A DNA stretch of 64,000 bases from Sequoia sempervirens (Eukaryota; Streptophyta; Pinopsida; Cupressales; Cupressaceae). The position numbers and the translations under genes were made by a program. Location of the stretch: positions 565,066,591 through 565,130,590 of the forward strand of contig VDFB02193867.1 of NCBI GenBank assembly GCA_007258455.2. The letters run 5' to 3'. Below the pieces are notes generated by a model. It saw only the letters and a program-made list of their open reading frames with translations, was not told the origin of the DNA and ran no database searches. Position 1 is the stretch's first letter. The number at the start of each line of letters is the position of its first letter. This document shows, piece after piece, positions 33,101 to 46,300 of the stretch.

Positions 33101-33298
33101 TCCCACTTTCCATGCTAGGAGAAAACATATTGATGTGTAGTATCATTTTGTATGAGATATAGTGGAGGATGGAAAGGTCCTTTTAGAAAAAGTGGATACT
33201 CTAGAGAATGTTATAGATGCATTGACGAAGCTAGTGAGCATAGAAAAGTTTAGGTGGTGTGCCAGTTCAATGGGCCTCAGTGCCCATGAATTCTAGTA
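30114..33298 (+). pseudogene. pol: Copia pol, copy 1 (PR-IN-RT-RH)
   Basis: Domains in order: protease with DVWLIDSGASFHMT (about 30115-30160); integrase zinc region with HQRLGH (30591) and a CENCIYGK pair (about 30685), whose leading Trp codon is TAG at 30588-30590; integrase core with DNGSEF (about 30970) and TPQKNGVAERLNR (31055-31095); RT with NDTWSLVP (31808), [14 protein letters not shown] (31900) and the YVDD catalytic motif at 32309-32320; RNase H (32757-33140) with IYCDSQSAI. Stops include TAG 31867, TAG 32546-32548 and a frame change near 32750. Copy 2 has intact codons at some of these sites (for example TGG at the position equal to 31865). Confidence 0.9.
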
Positions 33299-33336
33299 GT
33301 TATGTTGTGCTTTGGAGGTGCCTGTGTGATCTTTGT

Positions 33337-33348
33337 CAAGTGGGAGAT
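33337..33348 (+). promoter_or_regulatory. Polypurine tract, Copia copy 1
   Basis: CAAGTGGGAGAT directly before the TG of LTR 2; the equivalent CAGGTGGGAGTT precedes LTR 3 at 49381-49392. Confidence 0.85.
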
Positions 33349-34760
33349 TGTTGGAATTGTGTGCCTCAATCTCATAGGTTGAAACCTCTTAAAGAGCCAG
33401 TCGGTGTGACATCTTTATTTTATGGCTGACTAGTAGCTGAGGAACCTTGTGAAATCTTCAGGTCATTGAGACCTTGTTTCTTTCTTACCGACTAGAGCCT
33501 ATTGCTATGACATGTTGGTCATTGTGAAAGTTTCTATCTCTTACTGCCTGAGCTAATCTCTTGCCGACAAGTTGGTGTCAAGTGGTGGTTAGTGAGACTC
33601 ATGGCGACTAGAGTCATTGGAGTAACTCAATTGTTTCAGTATGGAAAGTCTCATGTAGTCTTATCGATATGGAAATTCTGGCTGATAGTTATACACGTGG
33701 AGTCTTCAGGATAACATGAAGACTCATTATGACCTCTTAGTGATATATGGTATGTCTTGTCGAATAGCTACACTTAGAGTCATAGGGATAACATGAAGGT
33801 TTTGGTATGAAGTCTTAGCGATGGGGTAGTTTGTTGTCGATATGACTCCTGGCAACTATTTGGTGCTCAGTATGACTTGAGGGCTCGATACTACCTCTCA
33901 GCGATAACCTAAGTCTTGCTAACAGTGTTCACATGGATATGAATTGAGGACTTCATTATGATCTCTTGGTAAATAGTGATAGTCTCACTGATGAGAATGT
34001 TAAGGTCGATGTGACTTGCGAACTTCGGTATGATCTCTTGGCGAATGGCAATAGTCTTGCCGATGAGAATGTTGAGGTCAATGCAACTTGTGAACTCAGT
34101 ATAATGTCTTGTCGATGGTCAGGACTCTTGGTGATAACTTCAATCATTCTTGTGGCATCGAGGAGACACGGTTAGTGTGTCACTAACATGTGGATACATT
34201 TTGAATGCCTTTGACCGATTGACCATCCTACGTGGTTTGTCCTCGACCAATCAGAGAAGCCGAATGGGAACCGCTAGCATTTGGACTGTTGTGGCCATTA
34301 CTAAGAGGAAGATCAACAGACCATGGGCTTCATGGATACACTCAGAGGTTGAAGATTGTGATCGTATGGATGAACTATTGGATGAACAATTGAATAAATG
34401 GTTCGATGTGTGATTAGTGAGAATTCGATTCTGAGAGCATTGAATCTTGAATGTTCTATACAAGGCTGATCAAGGATTGAGCTGTTGAAAATTGACATCA
34501 AAGAGATAAGTCTGATGTCTCTATGTAATTTCCATTACTATAATACAAAGGGGTTTTTCTTGGTGTGGTGGGTTTTTCTCCCATAAGGGTTTTCCCACGT
34601 AAATCTAGTGTTCATCTATGTATGATTATTTCTCTATTTTTGTTATTGCTTTCAAGTGTATCTTAATTGGACTATAATTGAAAATTTAAAAGTATCTATG
34701 CATTCTTCCCTAAGTTTTTGACGTTAGGAGAGTTGTTTCCGCACCTTATCTTTCCTTACA
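33349..34760 (+). repeat. Copia LTR 2 (shared middle LTR)
   Basis: Preceded by the polypurine tract of copy 1 and followed, without a second LTR, by the primer site of copy 2. No target duplication separates it from either internal region, so it is the 3' LTR of one copy and the 5' LTR of the other. Confidence 0.92.
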
Positions 34761-34762
34761 AG

Positions 34763-34774
34763 TGGTATCAGAGC
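34763..34774 (+). promoter_or_regulatory. tRNA-iMet primer site, Copia copy 2
   Basis: TGGTATCAGAGC two bases after LTR 2, as in copy 1. Confidence 0.92.
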
Positions 34775-34876
34775 CTGGCCAGTTGTGTTATCCTTGTGGG
34801 TACATTAGGTTTTTTGTGTCAATTTATATTCAGTAGGAGTCTTGTAGAAGATTGGTAATTTGAATTACAGGTTAAG

Positions 34877-35678
34877 ATGGCAAGCATGTCAAGAAAGATT
34901 GAAATTGAGAAATTCAATGGCAGCAATTTTGAGTTATGGAAACTTAAAATGGAAGATTTGTTGGTTGATCATGATCTTTGGATTGCTATGTCTGGAACAA
35001 AGCCTACAGGCATGAAGCAAGAGGATTAAAACCTTATAGATAGAAAATCAAAGGGGCTAATAAGGCTCTATTTAGTAGACTCGGTTCTTATGAATGTTCA
35101 TGAAGAAAAGACTGGAAGCTATTTATCAGGGCAAGTCCCTGGTGAATAAATTATTCTTGAGGAAGAAGTTGTACACTTTGAGAATGTAGGAAGAAGGGTT
35201 TGTTGCTGATCATTTGAACACATTCAACATGTTGATTGCACAACTAGCATCTGTAGGTGTGAAGATTGATGAATAAGATCATTGTATGCTATTATTATGT
35301 TCTTTTCTAGATTCGTGGGATCACCTGGTGATGGCTATTAGGAGTAAAAAATCTACTTTTAAGATGGAAGATGTTGTTGCTTATTTGTTATCAGAAGAGA
35401 TGAAAAGAAAATATTCTGAGATGGCAAAGGAGGCTCTTGCTGTTAGAGGTAGATTGAAATAAAAAGGCAAGAAGAAGGACAAGAAGTCCAAATACAAATC
35501 AGAGGGGAGATCAAAGTCTCCTTGCAAGAAGTCCAAGATGAAGTGCTGGAATTGTAGGCAACCTAGTCATGTTCGAAAGGATTGCAAAGAGGAGAAAAAG
35601 AAGAAGAAGAATTATTCTTCCAACAATGATTCTTCTTAGAGTGATGTAGACACCTTCATTGTAGCCTTAGCTAGGTAG
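34877..35678 (+). pseudogene. gag: Copia gag, copy 2
   Basis: Starts with ATG 34877 (MASMSRKIEIEKFNGSNFEL). Lesions include a TAA near 35027, a deletion of about 23 bp near 35115 relative to copy 1, the shared TAG at 35186-35188, and the shared TAG at 35676-35678. Unlike copy 1, the CCHC knuckle (35541-35584) is intact: CWNCRQPSHVRKDC. This shows that the knuckle lesions of copy 1 arose after the duplication. Confidence 0.85.
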
Positions 35679-35689
35679 GCATTAGATGA

Positions 35690-38289
35690 TGTCTGGCTGA
35701 TTGATTCTGGAGCATCTTTCTATGTGACATCTTAAAGAGACTAGTTCACGAAGTATGAAAAATACGATGGCAGAAAGGTGTACTTGGCAAGTGATTCATG
35801 TTTGGAAATAGTTGGCCTTGAAAAGTTAGAATTTAATTCCCTAATAGAAGAGTGAAGGGAATCAATGATGTAATGCATATACCAGGTCTGGCTCAAAATT
35901 TACATTATGTTAGTATGCTGAATGATATTGGAGTGCAAGTCACGTTCTCTAGAAATGGTTGCAAGATGACTAGAGTTTCTATGGTGCTAGCAAGGGGTGC
36001 TTGTATTGGTACCTTGTATAAGCTAGATGCACATGATGTTCAATGCAATAGTGTCTCTGCCAAGTCACAGAAAGCTACTCATGGGGTAAAAGAGGAAGAA
36101 ATTCCTAATAGTGTAAACTCTATGGAAGTTAAACTTTCAGCAGAAAAGACTATGCTCTAGCATCATAGGCTAGGCCACATTGGTGAGAAAGGTTTAAAAA
36201 AGTTGAAGAATAAAAACCTGGTTAAGGGGCTTGAAGATTGTAACCTCGAATTCGAGTTTTTTGAACATTGTATATATGGTAAACACCATGTTTCATTTTA
36301 TCCTAGTCCTCACAAATCTTCTGGTTTGCTTAATTATATACATTTTGATGTTTTTGGTCCATTGAATGTTCCTTCTTTGTCTAAGTCAACATACTATGTA
36401 TTGTTCATTGATGATTATTCGAGAAGATTTTTTTTTTATTTTTTTGAAAAGTAAATCAGAGGTGTTTAGTTGGTTTAAGGAATTTAAGAACCTTGTAGAA
36501 AATCAGACTAGAAGTAAAATAACAAATTTTAAGGACTGATAAGGGTAGTGAATTTTGTTCTAATGAATTTGAGAGGTACTATAAAGATCATGGGATTAAA
36601 AGACATAAAAATACACCTTACACTCCATAGAAAAATGGAGTTGCAAAAAGGTTCAACAGGACTGTGATGGAAAGAGGACAAAGTATGCTAAGCAGTGCTA
36701 GCTTGGAGGAGAAGTTCTAGGTTGAGGCAGTTGCTACAACATGTTACTTGATAAACTATTCCCCTAATTCTGCTCTTGTTGAGAAAACCTCCTTTGAAAG
36801 CATGGTCTGGAAAGAAGCCCTCTCTAAGACACATTTGTATCTTTGGCTGTGAGGCATATGCACATGTGTCATATGAGAAAAGATCTAAATTGGAGAACAA
36901 GGATGTCAAATGTATTTTTATTGGTTATAGTGCTAGCATAAAAGGATACAAGCTTTGGAATCCTGATATGGAGAAGGTTCTATATAGCAGTAGTGTTATC
37001 TTTCATGAGCTGAAGCCTTCTACCTAGGATTTGTAGTCAGAGACAAAATTAGAAAACAAAAGGGATGTAATTGAACTTCCTCCTACACCAGATAAAGAGG
37101 AATTGAAAATTCAAAATATACCTAAAACTAAGGAGACCTCAAGTAGTTCTAAGAGTTTTGAAGAATAAGAACAACATCAGCCTCAGCAAGTGAGGAGGTC
37201 AACTCGTGAAAGAAAGCAACCTGATAGGTATGGGTTTTCTTTGATAGATTCTACTTGTGCCTATGCTTTAATTTCTAGCATTGATGAGCCTAGGACTGTG
37301 AAAGAGGCATTTAGAATGTCTTATGCAAACTCTTGGTTGGAAGCCATGAATGAATAAATGGCATCATTAGAAAATAATGATACTTGGAGTTTGGTTCCCT
37401 TTCCTAAAGGAAAAAATGTTGTGGGCTGCAAATGGGTATTTAAAAATAAAATAGGTCTAGATGGCAGTGTGGAAAAGTATAAGGCGAGGTTGGTTGCGAA
37501 GGGTTATTCCCAGGTAGAGGGAATTGATTATGGGGGGACTTTTTCTCCTGTAGCTAAGCTGACATCCATTAGATTTCTTTTGTCACTTGCAACAGCGTAT
37601 GACTTAGAGGTCAAACAGATGGATGTGAAGATAACATTTCTTCATGGTGATCTTGAAGAAGAGATTTATATGTCCTAGCCTAAGCACTTTGTTGAGAAAG
37701 ATAAAGAAAGATTGGTTTTCAATTTGAAAAAATCTTTGTATGGATTAAAGTAGTCTCCTAGAATGTGGTACCAAAAGTTTGACACTTTTGTTTTGTCATT
37801 GGGATTCGTAAGATCAAAATCTGATCATTGTGTGTATCTCAAAGCTGAAAGTGATCAAGTCCTTATTATTGCTCTCTATGTTGATGATATGATGTTCATA
37901 GGCAATAGTAAGCTAATTATTTCTGATCTTAAGTCTCAGTTGTCTGCAAGATTTGAAATGAAAGATCTTGGTGCAGCAAGGTATATTCTGCAAATGGAAA
38001 TCACCAGGGACAGGAAGAATAGAAAAATTTGGCTCAGTCAAAGTAAGTATGTTAAGACTATTCTATAGAGATTTTGTATGAGTGATTGCAAGCAGCTAGT
38101 TGTTCTAGTTTTGTAGGGAACAAAGCTATCTATTGAAGACTATCCAAAATCTCCTACTAAGATGGAGGACATGACCAGTGTACCTTATGCTAGTGCGGTT
38201 GGTAGTCTTATGTATGCAATGGTCTATACAAGGCTAGACATTACCCAAGCAGTGGGAGTACTTAGTCAGTTTATGGCTAATCCTGGAAG
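35690..38289 (+). pseudogene. pol: Copia pol, copy 2, 5' part (PR-IN-RT)
   Basis: Protease motif LIDSGASFYVTS (about 35695-35730); integrase zinc region with the shared TAG at 36158-36160; integrase core (36530-36670) with frame breaks; RT pieces at 37358-37678 and 37763-38068 including the YVDD motif at 37877-37888; shared TAG at 38114-38116. The gene is cut at 38289 by a 10.5-kb element and resumes at 48764 at the point where copy 1 reads GGATGTTGTGAAGAG. Confidence 0.88.
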
Positions 38290-38294
38290 GATAT

Positions 38295-39408
38295 TGTAGG
38301 TACGTGAAATTAGAATTATGCACTTAGTTCATATTTATCCGCTCATAAAATTAATCATGTTCATTAAATCCATTCATTAGGCAAATCAGGTTCATTTAAT
38401 CTCTAAGGATTATCCACTTAGATCAAATGAATTAACTTTATTTAATTTAAGCCTATCATTCCCTCTTTGATTAAATAAATCAAGACTTTATTTAATTGAA
38501 ATCCAAGTCATATTTTTCCCTCTTGATTTAAATAAATCAAAATATTCAAGTCAAAGGGGTCAAAATCACCTAATCATCAGCTAAGCTAATCTAATCCTGA
38601 TGAACCTAATCTAACCACCCATCACATCCTCTAGCTTTCCCCACTTGCACCAATAAATCATTTTAATCCATTTATAAATTCATCATTTTCTTTCAACTTA
38701 GCATAAAAATGGAATATTCCCTCAAGTTTGAATATGAAGACAAGTTGACTTGTCCCTTCCAACATTGCAATAACTTCTCTCTTTCATGTCCCCCACTCAA
38801 CATTAACTCTCAATTTCAAATTTGAATCTACCCCTCTTTGGCGCATTGGCCAGAACTTGCACATTCCTCAACCTATCATAATGTGACAAGAGGCCTCATC
38901 TCATTGGTCAAATCATTATCCCACATTGCTCCCTCTTGAGCACTCTTAGCATTTGAGAATCTACAAATAGAGGCTTCATTCTTCATCAAAGGGATCTCCA
39001 CAATTTGATCCACAATCCTCATGAAAAGTCACTCTCTTCAATTGAGATCTAATTTTGTCCATTGCACTCCACAATCTTTGCATTTTTCATCTCCACAATC
39101 ATTCATGCAAAGTCACTCTCTTCAGGAGAACTAATTTTTCCCACCATCACTCTATCTTCAAGGCATTTCATCATATAGCTTATTTAGCAAAGGATTGGGA
39201 AAGGGATATTTTCCACAATAGCACCAATCCACTATGGGATAGGATTCATTCCATGTTTTATATGCCTTAGTTTTTCTTGTGAATTTTTTGTGTTTTAAAT
39301 CATGATTTATTATTTCATAGGAGCACTAATAAGTTTGCATTTGGTATGAACTAACCCATTTCAATGAATGTTGAAGTTTAGGGGCTATTTGTAGGTTTAC
39401 AAAGGGCA
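38295..39408 (+). repeat. 5' LTR of the LARD-like element
   Basis: Collinear with 47651-48763, for example AATGGAATATTCCCTCAAG, GAGCACTCTTAGCATTTGAG and CACTATGGGATAGGATT in both. The last 60 bp are more diverged. The interior has AT-rich U3 and two GCAAAGTCACTCTCTTCA phrases near its 3' third. Confidence 0.85.
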
Positions 39409-40133
39409 TGAGGTAAGCCCACTAAGAAAAACATACCAATTGATCTAGGACATCATATTGCTTGTGATTTGAAAACACATTGCTTTGATAAAAAACATTG
39501 GAAAAACAACATTCAACATAAGCATCAAATCTCAAACCCTTTAGGAGAAGCAAATATCCTTGAACAAATTCACATGTTATTTCTTTCTCTTGGGATTTTA
39601 TCCTTAGAGGCTTCTAAGCATTTGGATTTCATCTCAATTTGCTCCTACTAAGGTCAACATTAGGAAACCTTTTCCTTGATTTCCTCAATTTCTGCATAAT
39701 GCATTTCGTGGGATGAAAGAAAATTAGGACATTGGACATCTAGAGTCAAAATATAATCAAGAGTGTGTTTGTGGTAAAAAGAATCCATTAATCAAATATT
39801 GAATCAATTGGACCCCACACATGTGCTTGGCATCTTTTGGTCATATGGTTTTCATGCAAACATTGGTCTTTTGATTTTGCATTACTCTTAGAGAAAGGAA
39901 TGTTCTTCACTATCTTGGTCTCATAAACAAGTCCTTCCTAGGTTCATTTAGGATAAAATAAAACACTTCATCCAAATTCCAAACATCTATCAAAATCCAT
40001 CCCACCAAATGACTTTAGAACTTTGGAAACATCATTCTAGACTTGGGTAAATCAACAAAATCAAAATCACCTTGTTTGGTTAGGTGTAGGGGAATGCATC
40101 CTTTATCATACATTTAATTGAATTAGCAATCCT
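39409..40133. other. Leader of the LARD-like element
   Basis: Between the 5' LTR and the first long ORF. Small frames only (for example 39469-39651). No recognisable primer site directly after 39408. Confidence 0.45.
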
Positions 40134-42008
40134 TTGAACAAGTTCATGCTAAGATCACCCCTTTCATCCTTCATCTCATCATTGGTCCTAAGAACCTTAG
40201 AGGTCACTTTTGCAACAAGGTCAAAACACAAGGAGAACATGGAATATAAATTTGATCCATACATCATGAGTTATCCAAGTCAACTAGGCTATCAAAGCCT
40301 TACAACGCCGATTGATTATCAACACTCACATCTAGACAAAACACACATGGGATCATTACCTTCAACAAATGTCAATAGTACAACAAATGTGAGTAGGCCC
40401 AAATCAAAGTTTGGGACACCTTTCCCAGTGGTAGATTTAAATCCAATTCCAAACCTACAAATCCACCAATCGAACAATCAATGCATGAGCCTTCAAAAAA
40501 ACAACATCATCCCACCAAATCCCTACATGCCAAATGAGAATGTACCAAGTACAAGTTTTCCAAACATGAATCTAGAAAACTTTGGGATAAATATGTTTGC
40601 AAATCATACGAATATTTTTCAAAATCTAAACAAGAAGTTAACGACTCCAAGTTAAGGCAATGTGATTACCAACATCAACAATCCTCAGTTTCAACCTATC
40701 CTTCCAAATTTGAACATCATCCCAAATCAAAACATTGTCCAAAATCAATTTTTTCATGATCCCATGCAAAAACCACAAGTATGCATCCCAAATTTGCTTG
40801 AACAAAAACCAAATCAGCAATATCAAGGGAGTCAATATCAAAATCAAGATCAAATTTGGCGAGACCAAATTGCTACACTTACCAAAATAGTTGAGTCATT
40901 GTGCCAAGAGACATCTCCACCACCATTACCCATATCAACATCATTCCTTGGTTTAGGGCTTCCCCCTTTACCTAGCACCAATCACTCCATCCAAATCAAT
41001 CCACCTAACACCAATCAAGCAATCACATCAAATCCTTTGAATATACTATCCACATTGAACCAACAGATGGTATCTAATCAAATGACAACATTAATCCCCA
41101 CAAATCAAAATATGATCTCCCAAGGATCTATCACCTCGGTCATTCCAACCATCCATGTCACTTCAATCATTTCAACCACCACTCTCACATGTATCACATC
41201 TCAACCCCTCACTACTATGATCACTCCAAGCATATCTCAACCACTTTTCACTGCATCCAACATGATTCTGAATCCACCACCACTACCACCGAAACCAAAT
41301 GCAATAAGTCAATATAACATTGCACTAAAAGCTCACTAGACCTACCAAAAGGCCATCCAACAATATCTAGCCATGCAACAAGCAACACAAGGTCAACAAG
41401 TGCAACAAGCCTCCCAATCCATACAAGCTGCTCAAGCTACCCAACAAACACAAGCACAAACACAAAAAATGACAACTGTTGAGAACAAGGATCAAGATCA
41501 ATCCATCACTAAGCACCTTGAAGCTATGTCTACTTCATCCAATGACCAAATCAACATATGTCAAGAGTCACTTCTCAATCATGATCAAAATCCACCAACA
41601 ATACCCAACAATGATCCAATTCAAGAAATGTCAACATCAATTGACTCTATGGTTGAAGACATTCACAATCTCTCCACCGCAATTGTTGAAAAAAATGTTC
41701 AAAACGTATCCATCAATGAGAAAATTGAAGATGTTTTCACCTCATTTGATGACCAACTCACCATACATCAAGAGCCACTCTTCAGCGATCTATTTCAAGG
41801 ATTGTTAAGATTATTTGATCCTATAAACATAATGCACAATCCATCGACCAATGATCATATTGAAAATGTCTCTACATTGCCTTATGAGTTAGAGGACATA
41901 TCTCTAGACTTTATTCCAAAGCATGATCAAAATCCTTCACTAAGGTCTAGCAATGGTCTTTTCCAAAACATGTTGACACCCTTTGACCTCATGGTTACAA
42001 ATGTTTAA
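40134..42008 (+). pseudogene. Gln/Asn/Pro-rich protein of the LARD-like element, part 1
   Basis: Three open stretches (40134-40655, 40662-41339, 41373-42008) lie in the same frame and are separated only by TAA (40653-40655) and TAG (41337-41339), so they were one ORF of at least 620 codons. The first part has a Tyr/Pro/Gln-rich start (MEYKFDPYIMSYPSQLGYQS). The middle is dominated by Asn, Gln and Pro with Thr/Ser-Ile runs. The third begins with a Gln-Ala repeat (QQATQGQQVQQASQ) and then has Asp/Glu-rich repeats with DQNP and FDD/FD-L phrases. No zinc knuckle or enzyme motif is visible. A rapidly evolving gag-like structural protein is a reasonable guess only. Confidence 0.55.
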
Positions 42009-43330
42009 AGAACCCTCAACTCAACACTTGATCTAAGTCCACTTAGAGATCAAGAGGATATTGAGCCACTTCCCATTCATAATGACGACATGTCCACGAA
42101 CCCTTTATAAGCAATCCATCCTTTGAAATTGACCCATGTCAAGAACTTGATCCAAAGCATGTCGAAAGCAACTCTGAAAACATTCAAAATCAAGAATTTG
42201 TATCTCCAAGATACTACAATGATCTAATGAACACTCTCCTATCTATGAAAGATGCACATACTCCTCCATTTACCCATGAGATGCTTTCTATGGATGGACA
42301 CGTAGATGATCTTCATTGAAAACAAGATCCCTTTATTCCTGACATTATTACACAAAAAGATTAGGTTATTGATTCATAGAGTCAAACAAAGTTGTCAACA
42401 TCCGGATCAGATATATCCAAAATTCAGATTGAAGACATCATGTATGAAGATATCCAACACTATCCACTCAAGGAATCAAGTTAGACTGAATAGTATAATT
42501 CAGAGTTAGCAGAGCAGCAAATTGAAACATCACCTACAGTGGTCATTTCTCAGAGAATGCATTCTAAACAAAAGCTCTTGGAATAGGTGGAATCAAAGCA
42601 TGAAGGTACTACTTCCACCATACTAGGGGCAACTTCTTCTCAAGAAAATTTCAACATAGGGAGCATGAAGAGTCCTTATGATAAAACTAGTGTCAATACT
42701 ACAACTAGCCACGTCATGAATCTTCATCCACCCATCACCCAATCCATGAATTGGGACCAACGTCAAAAGAAAGAATTGAATCAAAGTATGAAGAATGTTA
42801 TCAAAGCAAAAGAAAGAAGGAAACATAATGGACAAATCAAATACACATGGATACCAAAGAATACAAAGAAAAATCATCCCTATCAAACTCCATCAGTCAA
42901 ATAAACTATGGGGAAAAATAAGAAAGGGAAAATTATGCATCAAAGATGTCCACAAAAGCAAAAGCAGGCTTTTCAAGCGATGTACAAAGTGTATCAAGCA
43001 GTTGGTCCTAATTCCATGCACACTTTCATATCCACCCATCATTGCTCATCTTCCCAAGTTTGGAGAGTCAAAGGTTCCAAACTATCAACCAATCCATCGC
43101 TTATCCCTAAACACACTCCATCCATGCCTCCACGCATGATATCCAATTCTTACATTGACCATGTATTGGCAATGACCCTTTATCATAAGGATTCAGAAGG
43201 CACTTTATTGCAATGTGCGCACAAAGACAGAGTTAACCCCGATATCAATGAAGCAGATCAAGAATCCAAAAATTTGCATTCAAGTGCACATATCTTAGCA
43301 AAGCAACTTCTTCAGGTAGGATATCGATAG
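42009..43330 (+). pseudogene. LARD-like element protein, part 2
   Basis: After 42008 the frame changes. Stretches 42587-42904 and 42908-43330 are in one frame, separated by a TAA at 42902-42904. They encode a Lys/Gln-rich basic segment (KAKERRKHNGQIKYTWIPK; KNKKGKIMHQRCPQKQKQAF) and end at a TAG near 43328. The basic character would suit nucleic-acid binding, but no motif proves it. Confidence 0.45.
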
Positions 43331-46300
43331 CACATTATGATAGAAGCATCTACATCAACACCACCAGGTGGTTCAACATGAAATTTTCAAAAAAAACCAA
43401 AAAAAAATCATAAAATATGAAAATAAAAAAAAATTAGAAAAAGGATTGAAAATATTAAAGAGAAAAATCATCTAGTGAAAACTACATGTGCGGTGCTTTG
43501 GGCAAGACCATGACGAAAACTGGTGCAGGAGCACCTGGGAAAATACTAGGTTCCCTTGAAGTTTTGTTTGAAGTTATATTTTGGTTGTGTTGTTTTTAGG
43601 TCATGTTGACCATTTTTTTAGCATTTGGTGGAGTAGGAATAAAAATTGATCTATTAAGATAAATGGATTGAGAGGTGGAAATCATGGATGGGTTTTGAAG
43701 CTCTAACTTGTCTAGGTTGCCAACCTTGTCAAAGGTTAGAAAACATAGTGTGTTTTATAACACTTACCATTAGGTCATCCAAAGGCTCGACCCAAGCAGC
43801 TCAATTGTTTTGAAGGCCTATGTAAGGCATGCCCTGACCATGGAATAGGGTTAGAGGTATTATTGTTGAAGTGACATTTGAGAAGCTAACGGAAACAGCG
43901 TTCTAAAAGACAGTTTTTTGAGTTTTGTTATCATATTGAGCTTTTATGGAGTAAATTTACTGTTACTTTGTTTGTAGAATGTAGTGTGAATTTTTTGCAA
44001 GCTTAGTGTGCCAATATTTTTTTCTTTGTAAATCTTTTTCATCTTGTATTTGTAAATAGTCAGTTTATTGTCTTTTTCTAGCCTGAATTAGACAATTTTG
44101 AAAGAATGGAGCTCTAGAGCACTTTCCCACTGTACAAATTGTACGGCCCTTTGGGAATAGTGTCTAGGCTCACTTAGTGTAAATATTTTAGCTTGTAGGG
44201 TTTGTGGGAGTTCTGGAGGTGCTAGCAAAGCTTTCCCCTAGGCAAGCCAGGCACGGTCTGGCTAGGGAAGGCAGTCAGAAAAAGACTCATATCTTGCACG
44301 GGAATTGAGATCTTGGAGAAATTATATTTGGAGAATTTTGTTGGAGGTCTTGGAAATGCATGGTGATTAGGGGGAGGATCCACCAATTCATTTAGAGTGA
44401 GAACTTTTTAACAGTCTGAAAACAACATTGAAAAGCTAGGAAACCCTAGGTTTTTAACCATTTTTGTGTTTGAGTAGTGTACGGGAAGTGCTACTCCAAA
44501 ACCATAAAAATCCTTGAGGTGTAGGCATGAGAAACACAAACCCTAAACAAAGAACCTAGGTCCTTTGGTGGGTTTAGAAGAAAACTACATTTTATCTCTG
44601 TTGGGAGGCCTAATTGGGGCTCTAAGCTTGTAGCCTTTTCAAACCCTAGGAGGGTTTTTGTGAAAGCGATGGTTAGTTGGAGTCTTGTGTTGAAACAAGA
44701 ACCCTAGTTTGATCATCTTGAAGCTATTACAACATCTACACACCCCTGCAAGAATCAAGTTAAGTGTTGAGAGAAATTGGCCTTTAGGAAGATTAAGGGT
44801 CAATGGAGAGTATGTGGCGAAGCACCAAGGTTGACTTGGTAGAAGGAAAGAATGGTGATAGTGGGGTTAGTCAATAGAAGCAGTGGCACCTAAATCTAAG
44901 GTAGGACCACTAGGACAAGGTGGGAGAGACACCTAGGAGTTCTTAGGAGCAAGGACTCAGAGCATGGGGCAATGAGTGCCTCATCCAACCCTAGCCTATC
45001 AGACAAAAACCTAGAAAATAGGCGTCATGTGTGGAATCGAGCATCTATGTGTTCCACTTCAAGTGAAAGCATCTCATCCGATCCATAATAAATTTAGCAT
45101 TCCATCCGTCTCAACCATAATAAAATACATTCACCCATGAATCATCTATCTAATCCATCTGCATATATCTACATCCATAGTTTAAGTTATCTTGATCTTG
45201 AAAAACTTTGGTGCACATTTTACGCTTGCTTATGGTAAACATCTTGACAGGGTTCATTTTCATTGATCCTATCCTATGCATCGTTATCTGATCTGTGAAG
45301 CATTATCCAATGAGCATTCTTTATCTGAACACCTTATCTTATTGCAAGATAATCCTTGGCATCCTTTGCGTACTTACCATATCCATCCATCCATACACCT
45401 AACCAGGCATCTATCTATGACATTCCATGCATTGCTAGACACTAGGAGCGGGTATTTACATCTTGCTTCGGGAATAAATCTTGGTCTATATCCTCCAACT
45501 TATGTGGTGATCTGAACATTGACAAACGTGAAATCAAATTGGTCAAAAAATTTGTGAGAAAAATTCCAAATTACTAGCCCATGGCATATTTTTACAAGAA
45601 TACATTCCTTATCAAGCTTCGTCTTTTATCAAACATCAATCCAAATAATCACTATTAGTCGCATCTAATTGGTACACCAATGTCACATCAAATCAATCCA
45701 TAATCTTGGGATATCCTTCCTGATCATTGTGTTGCTTAACACTATCCTTGCATTGTTGTGCATCCTCAACAATGTTATCATCATAAAATCCTGATCAATC
45801 AATCCTTGCATTGTTGTGAATCCTCAACAATGTTATCGTCATCAATCCCGATCAATCAAATCCTTGCATTGTTGTGTATCCTCAACAATGTTATCATCAT
45901 CATCAATCCACCAATTAGATCAATCAACCTTAGCTTGGTTTTCAACAAAAACCCAAAATAGGGCACTGATATCATCACACATATCCATATCCAAATTGTC
46001 AAAATCATGTGAAAATCCAAAAACATCCAAAACATCAAAAAATCCAAAAACACTTAAAAAATAGAAAAACATCAAAAACAATTGGAATCTGAACTACGTC
46101 GTCTCTGAGCTTAAAATTTAGGCAAGGATCATCTTTGATCAGCCCCCGAGACACAAAATCCAAAAATATTCAAAACCAAGAAAAAATCCAAAACATCCAA
46201 AACATCAAAATCCAAAAAACATTCAAAATCACACAAAAATCCAAAACATTGAAAATCAAAAAATCAAAACATTTGAAAATCTAAAACCCAAAAATAGCCT

